A DNA stretch of 59,834 nucleotides from an uncultured Pelagibacteraceae bacterium (GCA_902558545.1 CACEEJ010000005.1:1-59834), one strand, 5' to 3'. Shown: positions 1 through 7,891, counted from the first letter of the stretch. The notes: a model not told the origin generated them from the sequence alone. Numbers and translations are program-made.

Positions 1-2
1 GT

Positions 3-1139
3 TTAATCAGAAGTTTAGTTGGAATATTTTTATTTGGAATTCAAACTTATTTTTTGTCTAAAATTTTAGTTTACTTAATTAGAATAGTAATTTTTTCTAT
101 AGATAATTCTTTATTGCAGCAGGAAATATTTATTTTTTATTATTTTGGTATGAATATTATTGATTGGTCTGCAATAATAATCACAATTATTTTACAGACT
201 GTATTTTTTACCGTTGGCATGCAGTACAACAAGAAAATAATTAATTTTTCAGCAATGACAGTCTATGCTGGTTTGTTGATTTTTTTCTTTGTTGTTTTAT
301 TAAGTGATGTAAAAATAACTACCGTAGCTTTTTCAAATATTTTTAATTTAAATAATTTTTTAGATATTAAAAATTTAGCACCTTTATTGACTGTTGCTGG
401 AACAATATTTGCCTATTTTTCAATTTTGATAATTAGTTTTGGTGATTTTTCTAGATATGTAAAAAATGAGCAAGAATTAAAAAAAGGAAACTTAAGTTTA
501 ATTTTGAATTTAATTATTTTTTCATTTTTATCTGTTTTCATTGTTATAGGGTCCGATGTTTTTCTTAATCAAAAATTTTCAGATATAGATAGAATTTTTA
601 CCAATCCAACAGATATAGTAGGAAAATTTGATAATATACAAATAACAATAGTCGTTCTATTTTTTATTATAATTGCTTCAGCTTCTACAAATTTAGTTGC
701 CAATTTCATCCCATCTCAGTACTCTCTAATAAATTTTGCTCCTTCAATATTAAGTTTAAAAAGCGCTAGTTATTTAATTGCTTTTTTTGGTTTGTTGATC
801 GCAATCTTCTGGCTGACTATATTGAGCCAAATAGGAATTTTATCATTTGTTGATACTTTTGGTGCTTTCTTTGGTCCTTTATTTGGAGTGATGGCAGCTG
901 ATTATTATTTAATTAAAAATCAAGAATTAAGTAATAAAGACCTATATTCTATAGATAAAGAGAGTGCTTATTATTATTCAGGTGGTTGGCATATAAAAGG
1001 TGTTTATTCTTTAATATTAGGATTTATTTTTTCAGCGTCAACAATTTGGAATACTAATTTAATGTTTTTACAATCTTATGCTTGGATAATAGGTGCATTT
1101 GTTGCCTGGATAACATACTACTTGTTAGCAAAAAAATAA
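3..1139 (+). CDS. NCS1-family nucleobase:cation symporter, 5' truncated
   Basis: The frame is open from the first bases of the window, so this is the C-terminal ~378 residues of a longer membrane protein; the TTG at 54 is internal, not a start. Upstream in-frame residues read RSLVGIFLFGIQTYF, matching the early helix of the nucleobase:cation symporter-1 (Mhp1/cytosine-purine permease) family. Further family marks are GDFSRYVK in the middle and FGAFFGPLFGVMAADYYL near the end, followed by GGW. About ten hydrophobic segments are visible. NCS1 proteins import cytosine, uracil, allantoin, hydantoins or thiamine with Na+ or H+; the substrate cannot be read here. Six bases separate it from the following SDR gene, suggesting co-transcription. 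Family is fairly sure, substrate unknown. Confidence 0.85.
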   Translation, partial: LIRSLVGIFLFGIQTYFLSKILVYLIRIVIFSIDNSLLQQEIFIFYYFGMNIIDWSAIIITIILQTVFFTVGMQYNKKIINFSAMTVYAGLLIFFFVVLLSDVKITTVAFSNIFNLNNFLDIKNLAPLLTVAGTIFAYFSILIISFGDFSRYVKNEQELKKGNLSLILNLIIFSFLSVFIVIGSDVFLNQKFSDIDRIFTNPTDIVGKFDNIQITIVVLFFIIIASASTNLVANFIPSQYSLINFAPSILSLKSASYLIAFFGLLIAIFWLTILSQIGILSFVDTFGAFFGPLFGVMAADYYLIKNQELSNKDLYSIDKESAYYYSGGWHIKGVYSLILGFIFSASTIWNTNLMFLQSYAWIIGAFVAWITYYLLAKK

Positions 1140-1145
1140 TTTTTA

Positions 1146-1892
1146 ATGCACACATTTGATTTTAAAAATAGAACAGCTGTAGTTACTGGTGGAGCTCAAG
1201 GGTTTGGTTTAGATGTTGCAAAAAGATTTTTAGAGTCTGGTGCCAAAGTATTTATATGGGATATCGATGAAAAGCTTCTTAAATCAGCAGTTGATGAAGT
1301 AAAAAACCCTAATTTATTTTACAGTGTTGTTGATATATCAAATTATCAAGATGTAGAGAAAAACGTTGCAAACATAACCTCAAAATCAAATATAGATATT
1401 TTAATCAATAATGCTGGGATAACAGGTCCTACAGGTCCTTTATGGGAGTATGATGTAGATATGTGGAATAAAATAGTCCAGATAAATTTAATGGGCACTT
1501 TCAACTGCTGTCGAGCAATTGTCCCAAATATGATTAAAAACAACTATGGAAGAATTGTTAATGTAGCTTCCGTTGCAGGCAAAGATGGTAATGCAAATGC
1601 AAGCGCGTATAGTTCAGGAAAAGCTGGCGCAATTGGGTTAACTAAAGCTTTGGGTAAAGAATTAGCTGACAAAGATATAGCTGTAAACGCTGTTACTCCA
1701 GCAGGTGCTAAAACTAGAATTTTAGATCAAATGAGCAAAGAGCATGTACAAAGAATGCTGTCAAAGGTGCCAAGAGGAAGATTTCTTGAAATACATGAGT
1801 TTACTTCACTAGTTTGCTGGCTTTCTTCACAAGAAAACACTTTTTCTACAGCTGCGGTATTTGATATCAGTGGTGGTAGATCGACATATTAG
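1146..1892 (+). CDS. SDR-family NAD(P)-dependent oxidoreductase
   Basis: Classical short-chain dehydrogenase/reductase of 248 residues, the normal size. Cofactor motif TGGAQGFG is at residues 14-21, NNAG at 88-91, and the catalytic Ser142, Tyr155 and Lys159 (YSSGK) are all present. Asp39 at the end of the second beta strand favours NAD(H) over NADP(H); this is family knowledge, not proof. It starts 6 bases after the NCS1 transporter and probably shares its transcript, so it may act on the imported compound or a breakdown product. Similar sequences are often labelled 3-oxoacyl-ACP reductase, but nothing here supports a fatty-acid role. Substrate unknown. Confidence 0.88.
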   Translation: MHTFDFKNRTAVVTGGAQGFGLDVAKRFLESGAKVFIWDIDEKLLKSAVDEVKNPNLFYSVVDISNYQDVEKNVANITSKSNIDILINNAGITGPTGPLWEYDVDMWNKIVQINLMGTFNCCRAIVPNMIKNNYGRIVNVASVAGKDGNANASAYSSGKAGAIGLTKALGKELADKDIAVNAVTPAGAKTRILDQMSKEHVQRMLSKVPRGRFLEIHEFTSLVCWLSSQENTFSTAAVFDISGGRSTY

Positions 1893-1894
1893 TC

Positions 1895-2017
1895 TCAAAA
1901 ATTTGAAACTATTTTTTGATCATTATTTTGATTTTTAATAGAATTTTTACCCATAACTGGTGCTGTGATCATTATTGACCAATATATAAGAAGTATAAAC
2001 GCAGAAATTATTTTCAT
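1895..2017 (-). CDS. small single-span membrane or exported peptide (40 aa)
   Basis: Minus-strand ORF starting at ATG 2017-2015 and ending 2 bases beyond the convergent SDR gene. It encodes MKIISAFILLIYWSIMITAP followed by a polar, Asn/Lys-rich tail of about 20 residues. The first 22 residues form one hydrophobic segment, either a signal anchor or an uncleaved signal peptide. It fills the gap between two real genes with almost no waste, as expected in this genome. I do not recognise a named family and have no codon statistics, so its reality rests on fit and on the membrane-like composition. Confidence 0.5.
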   Translation of the reverse strand: MKIISAFILLIYWSIMITAPVMGKNSIKNQNNDQKIVSNF

Positions 2018-2106
2018 ATAACTCACTTAACAATCAATTTTGAATTTAGAATGTTGAAATTGTGACTGAATATTGAATTTATAAATAATCTCTCTATAAG
2101 AAGATC

Positions 2107-2757
2107 ATGTTAAAAATTTTTTATATTTTTATAACATCATTAATCTTTCTTAGCTCCGCACATGCAGAAACTGTAAAAGTTTTTGAATTTACTAAAAAAG
2201 AATTATCAGCACTTGAGATCCGTAAAGTAAGAGGAGCAGATAACAAGACTTCTTATACTGTTGGATCAAATGAAAATGGCAATTATTTAAAAGCTGTAGC
2301 AGATAATGCTGCTTCAGGCCTTGGAAAAGAGATCAAAATTGACCTAAACAAAACACCTTTTATCAATATTACATGGAAAATTGAAAAAGACCTTCATGGA
2401 ATTAAAGAGAATACCAAAAAAGGTCATGATTATGCCGCCCGAGTTTTTGCGATTAAAAAAACTGGAGCTACACCTTTGTCAAATAGAGCAATTAATTATG
2501 TTTTTTCAAGTAATAGTGAAGTTGGTGAAAATAGACCCAGTCCTTATACAAAAAAATCTATAGACAATGTATTAGCAACTACTAAAGACAACTTAAATGA
2601 ATGGGTAACAGTAAAAGCCAATGTTAAAGAAGATTTTAAAAAATTTCATGATCTAGATGTGAATGAACTAGATGGTCTGGCTATAATGGCTGATACTGAT
2701 AATTCTAAAATGAAATCAATTTCTTATTTTCAGAATATTTATTTTTCAGCAGATTAA
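2107..2757 (+). CDS. secreted DUF3047 protein
   Basis: Protein of 216 residues with a clear Sec signal peptide (residues 1-20, ending SSAHA before ETVKVF), so it is periplasmic or exported. The mature part matches the DUF3047 pattern: a TWKIEKDL strand, GHDYAARVF, RAINYVFSS, then EWVTVKANVKEDFKKF and GLAIMADTDNSK near the C-terminus. The function of DUF3047 is not established; a carbohydrate-binding-like fold is possible but is only a guess. It is transcribed away from the minus-strand small ORF at 1895-2017, so the 89-base gap before it should hold its promoter. The start ATG is the one directly before the signal peptide. Confidence 0.8.
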   Translation: MLKIFYIFITSLIFLSSAHAETVKVFEFTKKELSALEIRKVRGADNKTSYTVGSNENGNYLKAVADNAASGLGKEIKIDLNKTPFINITWKIEKDLHGIKENTKKGHDYAARVFAIKKTGATPLSNRAINYVFSSNSEVGENRPSPYTKKSIDNVLATTKDNLNEWVTVKANVKEDFKKFHDLDVNELDGLAIMADTDNSKMKSISYFQNIYFSAD

Positions 2758-2760
2758 TTA

Positions 2761-2898
2761 TCATTTTATATACTTTTTTAATCCAATACTTAAAAACGAT
2801 AATAAAATAGCTGCGATAACATCAGCAATTGGAATTGCATTTGGAAAACCAAAGTTCCATATAATTACTCCGATTAACCAAATTATATAAATTTTCAT
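2761..2898 (-). CDS. small two-helix membrane protein (45 aa)
   Basis: Minus-strand ORF from ATG 2898-2896 to a stop 3 bases past the convergent DUF3047 gene. It begins MKIYIIWLIGVIIWNFGFPN, then an Ala/Ile/Leu-rich second helix and a short basic tail ending KKYIK. Two membrane spans with a Pro-Asn turn are predicted by eye. The turn carries an NFGFPNAIPIAD segment that resembles small hypotheticals I associate with SAR11 genomes; this is memory, not a search. It occupies most of the 198-base gap between DUF3047 and ybgC. Function unknown. Confidence 0.6.
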   Translation of the reverse strand: MKIYIIWLIGVIIWNFGFPNAIPIADVIAAILLSFLSIGLKKYIK

Positions 2899-2955
2899 CT
2901 TAGATATTGTATCTTAGTTTCTATTAAATTTTTATTTATTTGATATTATTAATTT

Positions 2956-3369
2956 ATGCATAAAAACTTTACTCATAATGTTAAAGTGTATTATGAGGAC
3001 ACAGACGCTGGTGGAGTCGTGTACTATGCGAATTATTTAAAATATTTAGAAAGAGCCAGAACTGAAGCGTTATCGACTATTGGATTAAGCAATACAAAAA
3101 TAAAAAATGATTTTGGTGCTCTTATAATTGTTAAATCGTGCAATATTGAATATAAAAAATCTGCATATTTAGAGGATGATTTACAAATTAAATCTTTTGT
3201 AGACTCTACTTCAAAAACTTCTTTTTTAATGAATCAATCAATATTTAAAGATGAGGAATTGATCCTAGAAGCTAAAATTCATCTAGTATTTATAAATGAA
3301 AAATTTAAGCCAGTTAAAATTCCAGAAAAAATCTTATCAGACTTTCAACCCTATACTTTTAGTTCATAG
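2956..3369 (+). CDS. ybgC: YbgC-type acyl-CoA thioesterase
   Basis: Hot-dog fold thioesterase of 137 residues, the usual size. The N-terminal motif YYEDTDAGGVVYYANYLKYL (residues 12-31) is characteristic of YbgC/4-hydroxybenzoyl-CoA thioesterase-like enzymes; Asp17 is the expected catalytic residue and ERAR follows. In many bacteria YbgC is linked to the tol-pal cluster and hydrolyses short acyl-CoA or interacts with phospholipid synthesis. Here the tol genes are not adjacent, so the physiological role is inferred only from family. Its 3' end overlaps the convergent UDG gene by 11 bases. Confidence 0.85.
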   Translation: MHKNFTHNVKVYYEDTDAGGVVYYANYLKYLERARTEALSTIGLSNTKIKNDFGALIIVKSCNIEYKKSAYLEDDLQIKSFVDSTSKTSFLMNQSIFKDEELILEAKIHLVFINEKFKPVKIPEKILSDFQPYTFSS

Positions 3370-4039
3370 ATATTTTTCTAGCTTTTTTAAATAAATCTAC
3401 AATCATTCTTTCAGATATAAGTTTAGTATTTACATTTCTAGGGCTAGGGTGATAACAGGCAATTAATTTAATATTTCCTGGTAGTAAATAGGATTTTCCG
3501 TGAATAAATTTTATCTTTTCTTTTAAATTGTATTTTTTTTTATAAAATTTAATACAATTATCAAATGCCACTTTTCCTAATGCAATAATAGTTTTTAATT
3601 TTTTTAAATTGTAAATCTCGCTATCAAAATATTTTGAACAATTATTAAGCTCTTCTATTTTAGGTTTATCTCCTGGAGGAACACATTTTAAGATATTAGT
3701 TATATATGTTGATTTTAATTTAAGACCATCATTTAGATTTTCTGAATTTGGTTGGTTCGAAATTTTAGCTTTAAATAAACATTTGAATAAAAAGTCTCCA
3801 GATTTATCTCCTGTGAAAGCTCTTCCTGTTCGTGTGCCACCATGTGCTGCTGGAGCTAATCCAATTATTAAAATTTTTGCATCAATTTTGCCAAAACCTG
3901 TAACTGGTTTTCCCCAGTAAATCTCATTTATATTTTGTTTTCTTTTTTCTGTTGAAATTTTTTTTACAAAATTAACAAGCCTTGGACATTTTTTACATTT
4001 AAGAATTGTTTTATTTAAACTATCTATTTTAATATTCAT
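3359..4039 (-). CDS. uracil-DNA glycosylase family 5 (UDGb type)
   Basis: Base-excision repair glycosylase of 226 residues. Motif 1 GLAPAAHGGTRTGRAFTGD (residues 60-78) and the C-terminal motif CYHPSPRN (His197) identify the family-5/UDGb class of 4Fe-4S uracil-DNA glycosylases. The four cluster cysteines are visible as C15-x2-C18 and C119...C132-region (C134). Family 5 enzymes remove uracil and some damaged bases from double-stranded DNA and lack the polar catalytic Asp of family 1, consistent with Ala-Pro-Ala here. It is divergent from the histidine phosphatase gene with only 2 bases between the two start codons, so the promoters must lie inside the opposing genes. Confidence 0.88.
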   Translation of the reverse strand: MNIKIDSLNKTILKCKKCPRLVNFVKKISTEKRKQNINEIYWGKPVTGFGKIDAKILIIGLAPAAHGGTRTGRAFTGDKSGDFLFKCLFKAKISNQPNSENLNDGLKLKSTYITNILKCVPPGDKPKIEELNNCSKYFDSEIYNLKKLKTIIALGKVAFDNCIKFYKKKYNLKEKIKFIHGKSYLLPGNIKLIACYHPSPRNVNTKLISERMIVDLFKKARKISMN

Positions 4040-4041
4040 AA

Positions 4042-4599
4042 ATGAAAATTTTAAATTATTTAGCTATAATATTTATATGCATTAATCCCTCAGTTAAAGC
4101 AGATTCAAAAAAAACTTTTATTGATGAATTGCAAAAGGGTGGAAAATTAATTTTCATAAGACATGCATATGCCCCTGGTGGCGGCGATCCAGATAATTTT
4201 GAAATTAACGATTGTACAACTCAAAGAAATTTAAGTGATAGTGGTAGAGTTCAATCACAAAAAATTGGCAATTTTTTTAAGAAAAATAAAATTTCAATCG
4301 GAAAAGTTTATTCTAGTGAATGGTGTCGATGTAAAGAAACAGCATCTATTGCCTTTAAAGAATATGAAACTAAAAATTTTCTAAACTCATTTTTTAGCAC
4401 AAAATTTGCCAATAATAGAAAAAAGCAAATTATTGATTTTGATAAATTTATTAGTACTTGGGACAAAGATCAAAATTTAGTTTTTGTTACACATTATGTA
4501 GTGATTTCTGAAATTTTAAATTATGCACCATCATCTGGAGAGATTGTTGTTTCGGATAAAAGTTTAAAAGTTATTGATACTTTAGAAATTGAATATTAA
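4042..4599 (+). CDS. secreted histidine phosphatase superfamily protein
   Basis: 185-residue protein with a signal peptide (residues 1-20, ending SVKA before DSKK) and a histidine phosphatase core. The phosphohistidine motif IRHAYAPGGGDP has Arg40-His41; the second conserved His is His151 in VTHYVVISEIL; SSEWCR supplies the acidic/arginine site. Paired cysteines (NDC at residue 58 and WCRC around 95-97) could form disulfides in the periplasm. The branch is the small extracytoplasmic type similar to phosphoglycerate mutase-like phosphatases; its substrate, perhaps a phosphate ester scavenged outside the cytoplasm, is inference. Start ATG lies 2 bases from the divergent UDG start. Confidence 0.82.
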   Translation: MKILNYLAIIFICINPSVKADSKKTFIDELQKGGKLIFIRHAYAPGGGDPDNFEINDCTTQRNLSDSGRVQSQKIGNFFKKNKISIGKVYSSEWCRCKETASIAFKEYETKNFLNSFFSTKFANNRKKQIIDFDKFISTWDKDQNLVFVTHYVVISEILNYAPSSGEIVVSDKSLKVIDTLEIEY

Positions 4600-4610
4600 A
4601 GTAAATTATC

Positions 4611-4748
4611 ATGTCATCTAAAAGAGCAATGAGACAAGCACAAAAACAAGCATATGCAAAGCATCGTTCAAATATTACAAATAGCAGATTTGAACTTAAG
4701 AAGAAATTTATTACCAAAAATAAAGAAGAAAAAAAAAATAAAAACTAA
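4611..4748 (+). CDS. small highly basic protein (45 aa)
   Basis: ORF from ATG 4611 to TAA 4746-4748, just 11 bases after the phosphatase stop and overlapping the convergent secreted protein by 4 bases. It begins MSSKRAMRQAQKQAYAKHRS and ends in a Lys/Asn/Glu-rich stretch. It has no hydrophobic segment, no cysteines, and is strongly positively charged with predicted helix, suggesting a nucleic-acid or ribosome-associated peptide, but that is inference from composition. It is too short for most gene finders. Probable translational coupling with the upstream gene. Confidence 0.5.
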   Translation: MSSKRAMRQAQKQAYAKHRSNITNSRFELKKKFITKNKEEKKNKN

Positions 4749-5167
4749 CTTTCTTGATCAAATTTCTCTATTTTTTTACAATTAGAGATTTTAGATAAAC
4801 TTTCGACATCATTCAAAACAGCTTTAACAAATATTTCTGGTTTATCTTTTTCAAATAAAATTTGAGTATAAAACTGAGGATAACCATGTTTTAATGTAAG
4901 TATTTTTCCATCTTCTTCATAAATATTTCTCACATAGGAGTTTTTCTTTTTAACGCTTAAATCGGTGATCTTATATTTTTGATAAGTTTTTTCATTATAA
5001 ACGTAATTACGCGTCATAATTAGTTCATTAAGATTTAAAATATATTCATTTTTTAAAAAACCGTCCTCCTTATGATCACATTTGCTCAATACAATAATTT
5101 CTGATTGACAATTAAAAGATATAAAAAAAAATGATAAAAAAAATATTAAAAAATTATTTTCTCTCAT
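4745..5167 (-). CDS. secreted protein of unknown function (140 aa)
   Basis: I prefer ATG at 5167-5165 over the TTG at 5179 because it gives a compact signal peptide: MRENN, a run of Phe/Leu/Ile/Ser, then CQSEI. The mature part of about 120 residues contains two cysteines that could pair and no domain I recognise; it reads as beta-rich with charged segments. It overlaps the 57-aa small membrane ORF upstream by 14 bases and the basic 45-aa ORF downstream by 4, so it is likely in a minus-strand transcript with the upstream genes. A lipoprotein is unlikely since the cysteine context lacks a convincing lipobox. Function unknown. Confidence 0.65.
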   Translation of the reverse strand: MRENNFLIFFLSFFFISFNCQSEIIVLSKCDHKEDGFLKNEYILNLNELIMTRNYVYNEKTYQKYKITDLSVKKKNSYVRNIYEEDGKILTLKHGYPQFYTQILFEKDKPEIFVKAVLNDVESLSKISNCKKIEKFDQES

Positions 5168-5327
5168 TCTTATCTGCAAAAAATAAAGCTATAATAAATA
5201 TTACAGTCCAAGCAAATACAGACAATGTTTTTAAAGGCGTGGTGTCTGCTCCCCAAACATCAAAGAACAAAGCACCAATGATTATCCCTAAAGCATAGAT
5301 AATACTTACGATTTTAACTTTACTCAT
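5154..5327 (-). CDS. small two-helix membrane protein (57 aa)
   Basis: Minus-strand ORF from ATG 5327-5325 to TAA 5156-5154. It starts MSKVKIVSIIYALGIIIGAL, has a polar turn DVWGADTTPLK, a second helix FAWTVIFIIALFF and a charged end ADKNERK. Two transmembrane helices are evident. It begins 8 bases after the DUF1289 gene stop and overlaps the following secreted-protein gene by 14 bases, so it looks like the middle cistron of a three-gene minus-strand unit. No named family recognised. Confidence 0.62.
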   Translation of the reverse strand: MSKVKIVSIIYALGIIIGALFFDVWGADTTPLKTLSVFAWTVIFIIALFFADKNERK

Positions 5328-5335
5328 AGTTTATA

Positions 5336-5587
5336 TTACTCTTTGATTAAATTTTTTTTGAAAAGAGACATACCATTCTTGATTTTATAAGAATAAGATT
5401 CTTTAAAACTCTCAAGTTGCCAACCAGTAAGCCTTTTTTCAATTTCAATTATATTTTCTTTTTTCCAATCATCAGTTGTTTCTTCTAGCTTCCAAAGTCT
5501 CTTTTCCTCATTACTTCTTCCACAACCATAACAATAGCCTGTTGATGGGTCAGTTTTACAAATGCTTATGCAAGGTGAAATAATCAT
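5336..5587 (-). CDS. DUF1289 family protein
   Basis: 83 residues with the DUF1289 signature: ISPCISICKTDPSTGYCYGCGRSNEE. Four cysteines (6, 10, 19, 22) are arranged as C-x3-C-x8-C-x2-C, consistent with metal or Fe-S binding, followed by the W-x(10)-W region. DUF1289 proteins are small cytoplasmic proteins common in proteobacteria with no settled function. It is the first gene of a probable minus-strand unit and is divergent from tRNA-Leu/tig, with the ~100-base gap holding promoters in both directions. Confidence 0.85.
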   Translation of the reverse strand: MIISPCISICKTDPSTGYCYGCGRSNEEKRLWKLEETTDDWKKENIIEIEKRLTGWQLESFKESYSYKIKNGMSLFKKNLIKE

Positions 5588-5645
5588 TTTTTATAAATTA
5601 GTATAAATATTATTACATAAATAGATAATTTTTTAACAATTGTCA

Positions 5646-5674
5646 TTGGACAAATAGTTTCAATAATATATAAA
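5646..5674 (+). promoter_or_regulatory. predicted sigma70-type promoter for tRNA-Leu and tig
   Basis: TTGGAC at 5646-5651 and TATAAA at 5669-5674 are separated by exactly 17 bases. The implied start near 5681 lies about 8 bases before the mature tRNA. Spacing and position are good; AT-rich background makes chance matches common. Confidence 0.55.
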
Positions 5675-5688
5675 ACCTCGTAATTTGT

Positions 5689-5773
5689 GGGGCGATGGCG
5701 GAATTGGTAGACGCGTTGGTCTTAGGAACCAATATGGCAACATGTGAAGGTTCGAGTCCTTTTCGCCCTACCA
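5689..5773 (+). tRNA. tRNA-Leu (anticodon UAG)
   Basis: Cloverleaf readable directly: acceptor GGGGCGA pairs with TCGCCCT, the anticodon loop CTTAGGA sits in the TTGGT/ACCAA stem giving anticodon UAG, there is a long variable arm as expected for leucine, the T-arm contains GGTTCGAGTCC, and CCA is encoded at 5771-5773. It lies 10 bases before tig, so the tRNA and tig may be co-transcribed and separated by tRNA processing. Confidence 0.96.
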
Positions 5774-5783
5774 TTAAGATATT

Positions 5784-7226
5784 ATGAAAGTTACAGTAGA
5801 AAATAAAAAAGGTTTAAATAAGAATCTTAAAATTTTTATCGATAAAGAGACAATGAACTCTTACATGGATGAAAAATATGAAGAGATCAAAGGCAGTGTA
5901 AATCTTAAAGGATTTAGACCAGGTAAAGTTCCAAAAGAAATTTTAAAAAGACAATTTGGTAAAGCAGTTTTTGGAGAGGTCTTAGAAAAAGTTTTAAAAG
6001 AAACATCTACAAAAGCTCTTGAAGAAAAAAAAATTAAACCAGCTGGTCAACCAAAACTTGACTTAAAGACTTACGGTGAAGATAAAGATCTTGAGTATGT
6101 TTTATCAGTCACAGAGTTACCAAAAGTTGAAATTAAAACTTTAGAAAATATTAAATTTGATGAATACACAGTAAAAATTGACGATAGTGAGACAGATAAA
6201 AGAATTAAAGAAATTGCTAAAAACCAACCAAATTTTAAAGAAGTAAGCGCTGATACAAAAGCTAAAAAAGGTGATTTAGTTTCTTTAGATTATAAAGCAA
6301 CAGTTGATGGTAAGGATTTTAAAGGAAGTGAAGGAAAAAATACTCAATTGACTTTAGGTAAAGATTTATTTTTAAAAGGCTTTGATGAGCAATTAATTGG
6401 AGTTAAGAAAGATGATGAAAAAGTTGTAGAAGCAACATTGCCAGAAAATTTCCCAGAAAAAGAATTAGTAAATAAAAAAGCTAAATTTAATTGTAAAATT
6501 TTAAGTGTTAAGCAATCAGAAGAAGTAAAAATTGATGATAATTTTGCAAAAAATTTAGGCGCAAAGGATTTAAAAGATTTAAAAACATTAATTTCAAAAC
6601 AAATTAATGATGAATATAAAAATTCTTTAGATCAATTATCTAAAAACCAAATTTTAAAAGAAATAGAAAAAATTAAAATAGATGAAGTTCCAGAAAACTT
6701 AGTTGAGGAAGAAGTTAAAGTTCTTTCACAAGGCATGTCAGAAGAAGAAGTGAAGAAAAATAAAAAAGATTTTGAAGAAAAAGCAAAAACAAGAATTAAA
6801 ACTGGATTAATTTTAAATGAGTTTGGTGAAAAAAATCAAATTAAAGTAACAGAACAAGAAGTTCAAGCTGAAGTGCAAAAACAACTAAGAATGATGCCTG
6901 GACAAGAAAAAATTGTTATGGATTTTTATCAAAAAAATCCATCTGCATTAGCAAGTCTAAGAGGAACCGTATATGAAGAAAAAATTTTAATTTTAATTAA
7001 AGAAAAAGGTAAAGCAAATAAGAAAGAAATTTCAAAAGATGAAGCTGAAAAGATTTTAAAAGAAGCCCATAAGCAAGATCATGATCATGACCATAGCCAT
7101 GTAGAAGAAAAAAAAGTAACTAAGAAAAAATCACCTACAACATCTGCGAAAGAAAAAAAACCTGTAACTAAAAAGGCAAAATCAAAGCCTGCAGTGAAAA
7201 AGATAAAAAAGGTTAGCAAAAAGTAA
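5784..7226 (+). CDS. tig: trigger factor chaperone
   Basis: Ribosome-associated folding chaperone with peptidyl-prolyl isomerase activity. The N-terminal ribosome-binding signature GFRPGKVP is at residues 43-50; an FKBP-type domain spans roughly 155-245; the helical chaperone arms follow to about residue 425. Beyond that is an unusual tail of some 55 residues: [11 protein letters not shown] followed by Lys/Ala/Pro/Thr repeats ending KKIKKVSKK. At 480 residues it is longer than the common ~430-450, the excess being this tail. It precedes clpP, clpX and lon, the classical protein quality-control neighbourhood. Confidence 0.97.
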   Translation: MKVTVENKKGLNKNLKIFIDKETMNSYMDEKYEEIKGSVNLKGFRPGKVPKEILKRQFGKAVFGEVLEKVLKETSTKALEEKKIKPAGQPKLDLKTYGEDKDLEYVLSVTELPKVEIKTLENIKFDEYTVKIDDSETDKRIKEIAKNQPNFKEVSADTKAKKGDLVSLDYKATVDGKDFKGSEGKNTQLTLGKDLFLKGFDEQLIGVKKDDEKVVEATLPENFPEKELVNKKAKFNCKILSVKQSEEVKIDDNFAKNLGAKDLKDLKTLISKQINDEYKNSLDQLSKNQILKEIEKIKIDEVPENLVEEEVKVLSQGMSEEEVKKNKKDFEEKAKTRIKTGLILNEFGEKNQIKVTEQEVQAEVQKQLRMMPGQEKIVMDFYQKNPSALASLRGTVYEEKILILIKEKGKANKKEISKDEAEKILKEAHKQDHDHDHSHVEEKKVTKKKSPTTSAKEKKPVTKKAKSKPAVKKIKKVSKK

Positions 7227-7258
7227 TCTCAAGTTGTATAAGTAGAACGAATCAACTT

Positions 7259-7870
7259 ATGACAACAAAATTATCAGAACATATGAGCAATCTTGTACCA
7301 ATGGTTGTTGAACAATCAAGTAAAGGTGAAAGAGCTTATGATATTTATTCAAGACTATTAAAAGAAAGAATTATTTTTTTAACAGGTCAAATTAATGACA
7401 ACGTTGCATCATTAGTCACAGCTCAATTACTATTTTTAGAAGCTGAGGATCCAAAAAAAGAAATTTATTTATACATTAATAGTCCTGGAGGTTTGGTTAC
7501 AGCAGGACTTGGTATTTATGATACAATGCAATATGTGAAGCCAGACATTTCTACTTTATGTATTGGTCAAGCAGCTTCAATGGGTTCTTTTTTGCTTGCA
7601 GCTGGCACAAAAGGGAAAAGATTCTCATTACCAAATTCAAGAATAATGGTTCATCAACCGTCTGCAGGTTTTCAAGGTCAGGCAACTGATATTGAAATTC
7701 ATGCTAATGAAGTTTTGTCTTTAAAGAAGAGGCTTAATGAAATTTATTCAAAACATACTGGAAAGAGTGTTGAAGAAATAAAATCTGCTCTTGAAAGAGA
7801 TAATTTTATGACTGCAGATGTTGCACAATCATTTGGCCTAATTGACAAAGTAGTAGAAAAAAGATCTTAA
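7259..7870 (+). CDS. clpP: ATP-dependent Clp protease proteolytic subunit
   Basis: Serine peptidase that forms the double heptameric chamber used with ClpX. Catalytic triad visible as Ser107 (QAASMGS), His132 (MVHQPSAG) and Asp181 (RDNFMTAD); length 203 residues is typical. The start could be the first ATG or Met9, since both precede the conserved [21 protein letters not shown] region; the short N-terminal propeptide expected in this family fits the first. It is followed by clpX after 92 bases, suggesting a separate promoter for clpX. Confidence 0.97.
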   Translation: MTTKLSEHMSNLVPMVVEQSSKGERAYDIYSRLLKERIIFLTGQINDNVASLVTAQLLFLEAEDPKKEIYLYINSPGGLVTAGLGIYDTMQYVKPDISTLCIGQAASMGSFLLAAGTKGKRFSLPNSRIMVHQPSAGFQGQATDIEIHANEVLSLKKRLNEIYSKHTGKSVEEIKSALERDNFMTADVAQSFGLIDKVVEKRS

Positions 7871-7891
7871 TACACAATATATTGAGTCATT

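Noticed and set aside
54..56. TTG at 54 as the start of the NCS1 gene
   Set aside because: The frame is open to the window edge and the upstream codons match the NCS1 family, so the gene is truncated by the window.
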